NCBI RefSeq assembly: GCF_002646595.1
Contig: NZ_PDUD01000025.1
Span: forward strand, 62,001-126,000
Direction of reading: 5' to 3'
Length of the DNA: 64,000 bases
From: Flavilitoribacter nigricans DSM 23189 = NBRC 102662
GTDB taxonomy: Bacteria > Bacteroidota > Bacteroidia > Chitinophagales > Saprospiraceae
Both the position numbers and the translations under genes were made by a program. Under the pieces are notes generated by a model. It saw only the letters and a list, made by a program, of their open reading frames with translations. It was not told where the DNA came from and did not search any database. The first letter of the stretch is position 1, and each line of letters opens with the position of its first letter. This document shows positions 50,728 to 59,927 of this stretch, piece by piece.

Positions 50728-53700
50728 ATGAAGCGCAAGCCGAATTCCCAACTAAAATTTCTATTGCTCTTCTCCCTTTTTTGCTGGGGGATGCTCTTCT
50801 CCCCGCCGGTAAGGGGGGATGCCAAAACGGCTGATCTGTATGCAGAAGAATTAGCGCATACAGTTAACGGTACAGTTCTTTCCGATGAAGGCGATCCACT
50901 GATCGGTGTAACGGTCCTGGTAAAAGGAACCTCAGTTGGAACAGTTACTGATTTTGACGGAAATTACTCCATTGATTTGGATGATGGGAACGGAACCCTG
51001 GTTTTTTCCTATACCGGGTATACCTCACAGGAGGTAGCGGTTAACGGCCGCACAACGATTGACATTACAATGGAAGTCGACATTGCTTCCCTGGAGGAAG
51101 TAGTAGTTGTCGGTTACGGTTCCCAAAAGAAAGTGAACCTGACCGGAGCAGTTTCATCGGTTACCAGTGAGGCTCTGGAAAATCGCCCGATCCCCAGTGT
51201 GGGCCAAGGTTTACAGGGGCTGATCCCGAACCTGAACGTATCTATCAGAAACGGTGACCCTACGCGGTCTGCCGACTTTAACATCCGGGGTTTTGAATCC
51301 ATCAACGGTGGTTCTCCCCTGATCCTGGTAGACGGTGTACCGATGGCTTTGGAACGGATCAACCCAAATGACATTGCCAGTGTAAACGTATTGAAAGATG
51401 CATCCGCCGCTGCCGTTTACGGTGCGCGTGCTGCATTTGGGGTAATCCTGGTAGAAACCAAAAAAGGTAAATCAGGAAAAGTTAATATTCAGCTTTCTTC
51501 CGAATTATCCGCTGCCAAACCCATTTTCAACATGGATCCGGTGACGGACCCGTACCAGTTCGTACTGGCCAGAAACCGGGCCAATATTCGTACCAACGGT
51601 GCGCCCTCCTACGCGGATGATTATGTAGCCGGTGTAAAAGCATTTTCGGAAGGTACCGGCCCGGAATGGGCGGTAGTAGACGGAGTGCTGCAATATTACG
51701 GATACAACGATTACCAAAACCGCTTGATGACCGATTATGCTCCGCAGCAACGTCATGACCTGAGTATTTCCGGAGCCACGGATAAATCTTCTTTCTACGT
51801 GTCCTTTGGTGCCCTGAACAAAGACGGTTACCTGCGCCACGAGAATAATGAGAACTTCAAGCGTTACAACGTATTGATGAAGGCTGACTTCCAGGTGAAC
51901 GACTGGTTGAGCCTGGACGAAAAGATCGTTTTCAACGCTCAGAAAAGTGATAAGCCTCACTTTTACAACTGGGACGTAAACATCAATACCGTAGCCCGGG
52001 TAAGTCCGATCCTTCCGATTGAATTCCCGGATCTGGAGTACTACCTGACACCGGGAGACCGCGGCGATTACGAGCAGTACATCGGCATGCACTTTGCCAG
52101 TCTGAACTTCTTCCCGTACCTGGAACAAGGTGGACGCCAAACTTTCACGAACAACGATCTGTGGTTGACCCAGGGCGTTACACTTACTCCACTGAAAGGA
52201 TTGCGGATCAGAGGTGAATTCTCTTATAACTCTTACCACCGCGATTATCAGGACGTAGCCAGTAAGATCGACGTTATTGAAAACCGCGACCTGATCGCCG
52301 GTATCAATATCGGTAACGGCTTTAGTGGTAACGACTGGATCGATAACCGTAGCAACTATAACCAATACAATGTATTAAACACTTACGCAGAATATACTTT
52401 TGATCAGGCTACTGATCATTACTTCCGGGCGATGGTTGGTTTTAACCAGGAATGGGGCCGCAATACGTTCATCCGCTCCCAGGCGAACACCCTGATCACG
52501 CCGCTGGTAACGGACCTGAACGCCACAACCGGTAACCAACAAACTTTTGGTAGCAAATCACACGTAGCACTACGTGGAGCCTTCTACCGCCTGAACTATA
52601 TCTTTAAAGACAAGTACCTGATCGAGGCCAACGGTCGTTACGACGGTACTTCCCGTTTCCCCAAAGACGATCGTTTCGGTTTCTTCCCGTCGGTTTCTGT
52701 GGGTTGGAGAATTTCCGAGGAACCATTCCTGGAAAGCGCACGGGGCTGGTTGGACAACCTGAAAGTTCGCGCTTCTTACGGTACACTGGGTAACCAGTTA
52801 CTGGGTAGCAACTACTATCCTTACGTTTCCACCATGGGTATTGGTACTTCTCCGTATATGATGTCTGCCGGCAGCCGGACGCCTTATGTATCTGCAGCCG
52901 GACTGGTGAGTCCGACCCTGACCTGGGAATCGGTAACTTCCAGAAACATCGGTTTGGATTTCACTATTCTGAACTCTCGTCTGGATGCATCATTTGATAT
53001 CTACACCCGGGAAACCAAAGACATGTTGACCGATGTGGAATACCCATCCATTCTGGGTACTGCGGCACCGCAGGCGAATGCGGCTGACCTGAGAACCGAC
53101 GGTTGGGAAGCTTCCTTGACCTGGCGCGATAAGATCGGAAGCGATCTGAACTACCGCGTGACCCTGGCCCTTTCTGACTGGCAATCCGAAATCACTAAAT
53201 ACGATAACCCAACCGGAGCATTATCCGAATACTACGTAGGTCAGAAGATCGGTGAGATCTGGGGCTACGAGACGGTTGGTATCTTCCAAACTGAAGCTGA
53301 AGTTGCCGAATCTGCGGATCAGTCCCGCATCGGTTCTAACTGGCGCCCCGGTGATATCCGTTACGCCGACCTGAATGGCGACGGTGAGATCAGCCCGGGT
53401 AACAACACCCTGGGTGATCCCGGTGACCGTAAGATCATCGGTAACGCTACGCCACGGTATAGCTTTGGTGTAAATCTGGACCTGAACTATAAAGCTTTCT
53501 CCCTGACTACCTTCTTCCAGGGTATCGGCAAGCGGGATTACTGGCCGGCCAGTGGCAACTGGGTACCATTCTTCCCATTCAACGCCGGTCACGTAGAAAA
53601 CTATTTCATTACGGATACCTGGACGGAAGACAATCGCGATGCCTATTTCCCGGCTGCGCACATTTCTACCAACACCAAGCAGAACCTGCAGACGCAATCA

Positions 53701-53964
53701 CGCTACCTGCAGCAGGCAAGCTACATTCGTTTGAAAAACCTGACCCTTAGTTACAGATTGCCGACCGCTGCCCTGCAAAGTATTGGATTGGGAAGCGCGC
53801 AGATCTACGTAGCCGGTATGAACCTTTGGGAAGCATCCGGAATGCGTAAGCCGCTTGATCCGGAGCAGATCCATACGAATGTACTGTCCGGACAAAACTT
53901 TAACGGTGCGCAGGAATATCCGCTGCAAAGAATTTATTCCTTTGGTATCAACGTAGGCTTCTAA
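50728..53964 (+). CDS. SusC/RagA-family TonB-dependent outer-membrane transporter, first pair
   Basis: A 1078-residue protein: signal peptide (FLLLFSLFCWGMLFSPPVRG), a carboxypeptidase-like beta domain (about 45-130), the LEEVVVVGYGSQ TonB-contact region, a plug domain (about 140-250, with NIRGFESINGGSPLILVDGVP and the VYGARAAFGVILVETKKGK SusC mark), and a 22-stranded barrel to the C-terminal aromatic residue. It would pull oligosaccharides through the outer membrane with energy from TonB. Together with the SusD-like lipoprotein encoded next, it forms the pair of a polysaccharide-utilisation locus. The protein is closely paralogous to the SusC at 56577; the two signal peptides differ but the plug and most of the barrel are nearly the same. 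The intergenic hairpin to susD may set the protein ratio. Confidence 0.96.
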   Translation: MKRKPNSQLKFLLLFSLFCWGMLFSPPVRGDAKTADLYAEELAHTVNGTVLSDEGDPLIGVTVLVKGTSVGTVTDFDGNYSIDLDDGNGTLVFSYTGYTSQEVAVNGRTTIDITMEVDIASLEEVVVVGYGSQKKVNLTGAVSSVTSEALENRPIPSVGQGLQGLIPNLNVSIRNGDPTRSADFNIRGFESINGGSPLILVDGVPMALERINPNDIASVNVLKDASAAAVYGARAAFGVILVETKKGKSGKVNIQLSSELSAAKPIFNMDPVTDPYQFVLARNRANIRTNGAPSYADDYVAGVKAFSEGTGPEWAVVDGVLQYYGYNDYQNRLMTDYAPQQRHDLSISGATDKSSFYVSFGALNKDGYLRHENNENFKRYNVLMKADFQVNDWLSLDEKIVFNAQKSDKPHFYNWDVNINTVARVSPILPIEFPDLEYYLTPGDRGDYEQYIGMHFASLNFFPYLEQGGRQTFTNNDLWLTQGVTLTPLKGLRIRGEFSYNSYHRDYQDVASKIDVIENRDLIAGINIGNGFSGNDWIDNRSNYNQYNVLNTYAEYTFDQATDHYFRAMVGFNQEWGRNTFIRSQANTLITPLVTDLNATTGNQQTFGSKSHVALRGAFYRLNYIFKDKYLIEANGRYDGTSRFPKDDRFGFFPSVSVGWRISEEPFLESARGWLDNLKVRASYGTLGNQLLGSNYYPYVSTMGIGTSPYMMSAGSRTPYVSAAGLVSPTLTWESVTSRNIGLDFTILNSRLDASFDIYTRETKDMLTDVEYPSILGTAAPQANAADLRTDGWEASLTWRDKIGSDLNYRVTLALSDWQSEITKYDNPTGALSEYYVGQKIGEIWGYETVGIFQTEAEVAESADQSRIGSNWRPGDIRYADLNGDGEISPGNNTLGDPGDRKIIGNATPRYSFGVNLDLNYKAFSLTTFFQGIGKRDYWPASGNWVPFFPFNAGHVENYFITDTWTEDNRDAYFPAAHISTNTKQNLQTQSRYLQQASYIRLKNLTLSYRLPTAALQSIGLGSAQIYVAGMNLWEASGMRKPLDPEQIHTNVLSGQNFNGAQEYPLQRIYSFGINVGF

Positions 53965-53980
53965 GCGACAGCACGACGCA

Positions 53981-54024
53981 GGACCGCTATCGAAAATGAT
54001 GCAAGCATTATTGGAGAGCGGTCC
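53981..54024 (+). other. Stem-loop between susC and susD, first pair
   Basis: GGACCGCT (53981-53988) pairs with AGCGGTCC (54017-54024), and inside it AATGATGC pairs with GCATTATT (one G-U). There is no T-run. A hairpin at the same place in the second pair (59822-59903) suggests mRNA processing or attenuation between susC and susD. Confidence 0.5.
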
Positions 54025-54070
54025 GGGCCAAAGTTTAGTTCTTTTTTCTAAATCGTAAATAGTCTTTCTA

Positions 54071-55843
54071 ATGAAATATAGATTATTAAAATATAACATA
54101 CTCGCATTCGCAGTCCTGCTTCTGGCCGGCTGTAATGACGATTTCCTAGAGCGTTATCCGCTGGACAGGATCAGTAACGAAACGTTCTGGAACACCGAAA
54201 ATGACCTGGCGGTTTACAACAACAGCTTGTATGACCTGGCCCGGAATGATGATAATGTGCCCATCCTGATGGCGCACGATGATGGCTTTGACAGCCACCG
54301 CTACGGTATCTGGTATACCGATGAATTCACCGATAATATTGCTCCGCGTCACTCCCGCCACAACCGCTACCAGCAGGTGCGCTCCGGAAAACACAATGTA
54401 CCTTCCGGCACCCAGTGGTACGGCTATAAAGGCTGGAACTTCGTACGGGCGATCAATGTCGGGATGGATAACTACGACCGGGCTCAGATCGATCGTGCAG
54501 CGATCAATAAGTACAAAGCGGAAGCCCAGTTGTTCCGTGGATGGTTCTATGCAGACAAAGTGTCCAAATTCGGTGATGCTCCCTGGGTAGATACCGAACT
54601 GAACGTAGACTCCGAAGAGCTCTACGCTTCCCGTACACCGAGAGAAGAGGTGATGGCCAACGTACTGGCTGACCTGACTTTCGCGGCCGAGAACCTCCCC
54701 GATGATTGGGGTGACGGTGGCGGACCGGGCCGGATCAATCGCTGGGCTGCCCTGTTGGTAAAATCCAGAGTTTGCCTGTTCGAAGGTACCTGGCGCAAAT
54801 ACCACGGCGGATCCAATGCCGATATGTGGTTGCAGGAAGCTGCGGCCGCGGCTAAGGAACTGATCGATGACGGTCCTTACGAACTGTATTCTACGGGAGA
54901 TCCCGAAAATGACTATAATGCCATTCACCAGATCACGGCGGATCTGACCGGCGTGCCCGAAGTGATGTACTGGCGTCGTTATGAGCTGGGTATCTTCACC
55001 AACCACGTACAGAGTTATCACCGTGGATACAACGGTGGAGCGACGAAGAGTCTGGTAGAGGACTATCTGTGTACGGATGGCTTGCCCATTACTTTGTCTC
55101 CGCTGTACCAGGGTGACGCTCAGATCGAAGACGTTTTCGTGAATCGTGACCCACGCCTGCGTCAGACCATTCTGCATCCCGATGATGTGTTGAAATACGG
55201 CTACGGTAACTTTGATACCCGTCCGTACCCACGTCTGAGAGGTATGGAAGGTGGCCAGACCATCGAGACCGGTTATCATATTATTAAGGTGTTTGATCCG
55301 GGAACGGCTTACGCTACTTATAACACTTCCAATACCCCGGCGATCACCCTTCGCTACGGTGAGGCACTGTTGAATTACGCGGAAGCTATGGCCGAGTTGG
55401 GTACGATTACCCAGGACGATCTCGACCTCAGTATCAACGCCCTGCGCGACCGGGTAGGCATGCCGCACCTGGATATGAACAATGTACCCGTTGACCCACG
55501 TTATGTGGATGACGGTGTTTCTCCGCTGATCGTAGAGATCCGTCGCGAGCGTCGCGTGGAACTCTTCATGGAAGGTTTCCGCTACGATGACCTGCGTCGT
55601 TGGAAGCAGGGTAAAAAACTGGAAAACCCGGATTACGGAATTCGCTGGGATGAAGCGGCACAGGCTCGCTACGAGAAAGCCAATGTAGTTTCTTCCATGG
55701 TAGATGGCGTACCTTACGTGGATATTTATCAGGGAACGGACTGGGCTAATCCAGAGTTTGACGAAAGCAAACACTACCTGTGGCCGATCCCACTGAGTGC
55801 AATTTCTCAGAACCCAAATATTCAGCAAAACCCGGGTTGGTAG
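54071..55843 (+). CDS. SusD/RagB-family surface glycan-binding lipoprotein, first pair
   Basis: A 590-residue lipoprotein (AVLLLAGC, Cys20). The start CNDDFLERYPLDRISNETFWNTENDL is characteristic of SusD, and the tail has the usual VEIRRERRVELFMEGFRYDDLRRWKQGKKLE stretch near the C-terminus. It sits over the SusC barrel as the glycan-capturing lid. It starts 106 bases after susC. Its closest relative in the window is the SusD at 59928, with which it shares most of its sequence. The ligand is not deducible, though the lyase downstream points to an acidic glycan. Confidence 0.96.
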   Translation: MKYRLLKYNILAFAVLLLAGCNDDFLERYPLDRISNETFWNTENDLAVYNNSLYDLARNDDNVPILMAHDDGFDSHRYGIWYTDEFTDNIAPRHSRHNRYQQVRSGKHNVPSGTQWYGYKGWNFVRAINVGMDNYDRAQIDRAAINKYKAEAQLFRGWFYADKVSKFGDAPWVDTELNVDSEELYASRTPREEVMANVLADLTFAAENLPDDWGDGGGPGRINRWAALLVKSRVCLFEGTWRKYHGGSNADMWLQEAAAAAKELIDDGPYELYSTGDPENDYNAIHQITADLTGVPEVMYWRRYELGIFTNHVQSYHRGYNGGATKSLVEDYLCTDGLPITLSPLYQGDAQIEDVFVNRDPRLRQTILHPDDVLKYGYGNFDTRPYPRLRGMEGGQTIETGYHIIKVFDPGTAYATYNTSNTPAITLRYGEALLNYAEAMAELGTITQDDLDLSINALRDRVGMPHLDMNNVPVDPRYVDDGVSPLIVEIRRERRVELFMEGFRYDDLRRWKQGKKLENPDYGIRWDEAAQARYEKANVVSSMVDGVPYVDIYQGTDWANPEFDESKHYLWPIPLSAISQNPNIQQNPGW

Positions 55844-55939
55844 ATCCGATGTGCTGATCGTTTGATATCGTGAAGATGAGCGTACAACAGACCGCTTACG
55901 TGGCGTGAAGTTCTGTACCGCTGTCATCACATCAAAATA

Positions 55940-55985
55940 AAGTGCGGCGTAACCTTCGTAATGGAGGTTGCGCCGCACTTGTTTT
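55940..55985 (+). terminator. Terminator of the first SusC/SusD pair
   Basis: A 16-bp stem with one wobble (AAGTGCGGCGTAACCT / AGGTTGCGCCGCACTT) followed by GTTTT, about 95 bases after the susD stop. Confidence 0.8.
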
Positions 55986-56225
55986 ACGGAAGGGCCTCAT
56001 CAATCGTACCAGGCCTGGAAAGGCCCGGGCATCTCTTTGGGGAGATCAATTTCCGGCTATTACGAATTTACCATTCCGTTATTTACGGAAAACCCAATTG
56101 ATCCTCTACGCTCCACCACTACTCCAATTTTTGTTAAAATTTAGGCGATGTATCGGTCAAGCCCCCCGCTAAGACGGCCATTCAACAATTTTTCGACGAA
56201 CGAAGCGAAAAAAATTATTTTTTAA

Positions 56226-56254
56226 TGTCAGGTCTGTGAAATAGTGTTGCGTCA
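56226..56254 (+). promoter_or_regulatory. ECF-type promoter element upstream of the second susC
   Basis: TGTCAGG, 17 bases, then CGTCA, identical in both boxes and spacing to the element at 50395-50423. Comparing the two 34-base windows, about 24 positions agree, so the boxes are retained while the spacer has drifted. A start is expected near 56261. Confidence 0.55.
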
Positions 56255-56576
56255 ATGGTGGAATATTGATAATTTCATTCCGTTTTTCAAGGTAAAGGAA
56301 CTGCTTTGAAGAGCTTACCAGACAAGCTAATTTTTGACTTCTTAGTACTTTTCGTTTTCCCAATTTTAAAAGTCTGGAAGATCTGTTTTTGATCGAAATC
56401 GTCCGTGAAAGTGCGGGCGTCCATGAGTTGGTTATCGCCTTCTTAGCCGGGAGTCGGCCACTGTAAGGCGTTGCTGGTCAACGGTATACCTAGGTTTCCT
56501 GTGGAAGCTGCGGGAATACCCCCCTTATGTCCTATTCTAATCCTTTTTTCAATTTTTCACCACTAAATGTATGTTT

Positions 56577-59500
56577 ATGAAGCGCAACATTAGCTCCCTG
56601 TCCAGAAACCTGCTGCTCCTGATGCTGGTAGGTTTGGGAGGTTTGTTCTCTCCGCCGGCGATGGCAACGGCAGGTCCGGGGGAGAACTACTTGTTCGAAA
56701 TGGCTCACCAGGTAAGCGGTACCATTACATCCGATGAGGGCGAACCGCTGATCGGGGTTACGGTGCTGGTCAAAGGGACCAGTGTGGGAACAGTTTCCGA
56801 TTTTGACGGTAAGTACGATATAGAGTTAGAAGATCCGAATGGTGTACTGGTGTTTTCCTATACCGGATACCAGTCACAGGAGATAGCAGTTAACGGTCGT
56901 TCTATGGTCGATCTGGTGATGTCGGTAGACGTTACTGCTCTGGAAGAGGTCGTGGTAGTCGGTTACGGTTCTCAGAAAAAAGTGAACCTCACCGGTGCCG
57001 TGTCTTCCATTACCAGCGAAGCGTTGGCCAACCGGCCCATCGCCAGTGTCGGTCAGGGATTACAGGGGCTTATCCCGAACCTGAACATCTCAATCCGCAA
57101 CGGTGACCCGACGACTTCCGCCGATTTTAACATTCGCGGATTTGAATCCATCAACGGAGGCTCCCCGCTTATCCTGGTCGATGGTGTACCCATGGCGCTG
57201 GAGCGGATCAACCCGAACGATATCGCCAGTGTCAACGTATTGAAGGATGCATCGGCCGCCGCCGTATACGGTGCCCGTGCCGCTTTCGGGGTGATCCTGG
57301 TTGAAACGAAGAAAGGAAAATCCGGTAAGGTGAACATCCAGTTGTCTTCAGAACTGTCTGCGGCCAAGCCTATTTTCAACATGGATCCGGTCAATGACCC
57401 GTATCAGTTCGTACTGGCCAGAAACCAGGCCAATATCCGGACCAACGGCGCGCCTTCCTACAGTGATGATTACATTGCCGGCGTAAAGGCTTATTCCGAA
57501 GGTACCGGTCCCGATTGGGCGGTAGTAGACGGCGTACTGCAGTATTACGGCTACAACGACTACCAAAACCGGCTGATGACCGATCTGGCTCCCCAGCAGC
57601 GCTATGACCTGAGCATCTCCGGTGCCAGCGACAATGCATCTTACTATGTATCACTCGGTACGCTGAGCAAAGACGGTTATCTGAGAAGTGATAACAACGA
57701 AAAATTCACGCGTTACAACGCCCTGATGAAGGCGGACTTTAAAGTAAATGACTGGATCAGTCTGGACGAGAAGATCGTGTTCAACACCCAGGTAAGCGAC
57801 AAACCGCACTTCTACAACTGGGACGTAAACATCAATACTGTGGCCCGGGTAAGCCCGATCCTGCCCATCGAGTTTCCGGACCTGGATTACTATCTGACTC
57901 CCGGAGACCGCGATCAGTTTGCGCCCTATATCGGAAAGCATTTCGCGAGCCTCAACTTCTTCCCGTACCTCGAGCAGGGCGGACGGGAGAACTACACGGT
58001 CAACGACCTCTGGCTGACCCAGGGCCTGAGCCTAACCCCGCTAAGTGGTCTGCGTATCCGTGGTGAATTCTCTTACAATACTTACCACCGGGACTACCAG
58101 GACGTAGCGAGCAAGATCGAAGTGATCGAAAGCCAGGATATCCAGACCGGTGTACAGATCGGTAACGGTTTCAGCGGTAACGACTGGATCAACAACATCA
58201 GCAACTACAACCAGTACTACGTACTGAATACCTACGCAGAGTATACCTTTGACAAGTCTGATTTCCATTTTTTCAAGGCTATGGTGGGCTTCAACCAGGA
58301 ATGGGGACGCAACTCCTTCATCCGCTCCCAGGCCAATACCCTGATCACGCCGCTGGTAACTGACCTGAACGCCACTACCGGCGGACAACAGACCTTTGGT
58401 GGAAAATCCCACGTATCCCTGCGCGGTACTTTTTACCGACTGAACTACATTTTCAAGGATCGCTATCTGTTCGAAGCGAACGGCCGTTACGACGGTACTT
58501 CCCGCTTCCCGAAAGATGACCGCTTCGGATTCTTCCCCTCCTTCTCTGTGGGATGGCGGATCTCGGAAGAGGCCTTCATGGACGGTACGGAAAACTGGCT
58601 GGATAACCTGAAAGTTCGTGCTTCCTACGGTACCCTGGGCAACCAGTTGCTGGGTAACGACTTTTACCCTTACGTTTCCACCATGGGTATCGGTACTTCG
58701 CCCTATATGATGTCCGGTGGCAGCCGCACGCCTTACGTTTCGGCAGCCGGACTGGTGAGCCCGACCCTGACCTGGGAGACCGTAGTGTCCAAAAACCTCG
58801 GTCTGGATGTCACCGTGTTGAACCAACGCCTGGATGTATCGCTGGATGTGTATACCCGCGAAACCAAGGATATGCTGACTGACGTGGAATATCCGGCCAT
58901 TTTGGGTACGGGAGCACCGAGAGCGAACGCTGCCGATCTGAAGACCAGCGGCTGGGAAACAGCTGTTACCTGGCGGGATAAGATCGGTCAGGACTGGAAC
59001 TACCGCGTGACCCTGGCGCTGTCCGACTGGCAGACCGAGATCACGAAGTACGACAACCCAACCGGTGCCCTGTCCGAATACTATGTCGGTCAGAAGATCG
59101 GTGAGATCTGGGGTTACGAAACGGTTGGTATTTTCCAAACCGAAGCCGAAGTAGCGGAAGCTGCAGACCAATCCCGCATCGGTTCCAACTGGCGTCCGGG
59201 CGATATTCGCTACGCCGACCTGAACGGCGATGGCGTGATCAGCCCGGGTAGCAACACCCTGGACGATCCCGGTGACCGCCGCATTATTGCCAACGCTACG
59301 CCGCGCTACAACTTCGGTGTGAACCTGGACCTGAACTATAAGAACTGGTCACTGACCACCTTCTTCCAGGGCATCGGTAAACGCGACTACTGGCCTTCCG
59401 ACGGAAACTGGACCTGGTTCTTCCCCTACAATGCCGGTCACGTAGAATGGTACTACATCACCGATACCTGGACGGAGGATAACCGTGATGCCTACTTCCC

Positions 59501-59813
59501 GGCAGCGCACATCTCTACCAACACCAAACAGAACCTGCAGGTACAGTCCCGTTACATTCAGAACGCCAGCTACGTGCGCCTGAAAAACGTAACGCTGAGC
59601 TATGCCCTGTCTCCGGCCGCAGCTAACAAGATCGGTCTGGGAGGCGCGCAGGTGTATATCGCCGGTATGAACCTGTGGGAATACTCCAAGATCCGTAAAC
59701 CGCTGGATCCGGAATCACTGCATACCAATATCCTGTCCGGCCAGAACTACAACGGTGCGGTGGAGTATCCGATGCAGCGCATTTTCTCCTTTGGAGCCAA
59801 TATTAATTTTTAA
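56577..59813 (+). CDS. SusC/RagA-family TonB-dependent outer-membrane transporter, second pair
   Basis: I use the ATG at 56577 (MKRNISSLSRN), the counterpart of the first pair's start; another ATG lies 2 codons upstream. The 1078-residue protein has the same order as the first SusC: signal peptide, beta domain with HQVSGTITSDEGEPLIG, LEEVVVVGYGSQ, plug with NIRGFESINGGSP, the VYGARAAFGVILVETKKGK mark, and barrel. Differences cluster in the signal peptide, the first 40 mature residues and a few barrel loops. The coding DNA differs from the first copy mostly at third codon positions, so the duplication is not recent and both copies are under selection. It probably takes a related glycan. Confidence 0.96.
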   Translation: MKRNISSLSRNLLLLMLVGLGGLFSPPAMATAGPGENYLFEMAHQVSGTITSDEGEPLIGVTVLVKGTSVGTVSDFDGKYDIELEDPNGVLVFSYTGYQSQEIAVNGRSMVDLVMSVDVTALEEVVVVGYGSQKKVNLTGAVSSITSEALANRPIASVGQGLQGLIPNLNISIRNGDPTTSADFNIRGFESINGGSPLILVDGVPMALERINPNDIASVNVLKDASAAAVYGARAAFGVILVETKKGKSGKVNIQLSSELSAAKPIFNMDPVNDPYQFVLARNQANIRTNGAPSYSDDYIAGVKAYSEGTGPDWAVVDGVLQYYGYNDYQNRLMTDLAPQQRYDLSISGASDNASYYVSLGTLSKDGYLRSDNNEKFTRYNALMKADFKVNDWISLDEKIVFNTQVSDKPHFYNWDVNINTVARVSPILPIEFPDLDYYLTPGDRDQFAPYIGKHFASLNFFPYLEQGGRENYTVNDLWLTQGLSLTPLSGLRIRGEFSYNTYHRDYQDVASKIEVIESQDIQTGVQIGNGFSGNDWINNISNYNQYYVLNTYAEYTFDKSDFHFFKAMVGFNQEWGRNSFIRSQANTLITPLVTDLNATTGGQQTFGGKSHVSLRGTFYRLNYIFKDRYLFEANGRYDGTSRFPKDDRFGFFPSFSVGWRISEEAFMDGTENWLDNLKVRASYGTLGNQLLGNDFYPYVSTMGIGTSPYMMSGGSRTPYVSAAGLVSPTLTWETVVSKNLGLDVTVLNQRLDVSLDVYTRETKDMLTDVEYPAILGTGAPRANAADLKTSGWETAVTWRDKIGQDWNYRVTLALSDWQTEITKYDNPTGALSEYYVGQKIGEIWGYETVGIFQTEAEVAEAADQSRIGSNWRPGDIRYADLNGDGVISPGSNTLDDPGDRRIIANATPRYNFGVNLDLNYKNWSLTTFFQGIGKRDYWPSDGNWTWFFPYNAGHVEWYYITDTWTEDNRDAYFPAAHISTNTKQNLQVQSRYIQNASYVRLKNVTLSYALSPAAANKIGLGGAQVYIAGMNLWEYSKIRKPLDPESLHTNILSGQNYNGAVEYPMQRIFSFGANINF

Positions 59814-59821
59814 TAACCGCG

Positions 59822-59903
59822 GGCAGCTCCCGGTAGAAAGTCGGCTACTGACCGGATATTTTTCCGGATCAAAGAAAATTCCGACGATCGTTCAGGGGCT
59901 GCC
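59822..59903 (+). other. Stem-loop between susC and susD, second pair
   Basis: GGCAGC...CCC (59822-59831) pairs with GGGGCTGCC (59895-59903), with one bulged T; an inner CCGGA/TCCGG hairpin lies near 59852-59868. The structure fills the 114-base gap, as in the first pair, although the sequences differ. Confidence 0.5.
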
Positions 59904-59927
59904 ACATCCTAATAAACATCAAGTAAG

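Larger units (their letters stand above)
55844..56576. other. 733-base region between the two SusC/SusD pairs
   Basis: No gene is visible. It contains the terminator of the first pair (55940-55985), a second ECF-type promoter element (56226-56254), and a leader of about 320 bases for the second susC. Apart from the promoter and the AATTTTTCACC block next to the ATG, the two leaders are hardly alike. Confidence 0.5.

Noticed and set aside
54146-55978. Very long minus-strand open frame (610 codons) opposite the first SusD gene
   Set aside because: It is the mirror of a strongly supported SusD gene; its translation has no domain, and long antisense frames are common opposite GC-biased codons.
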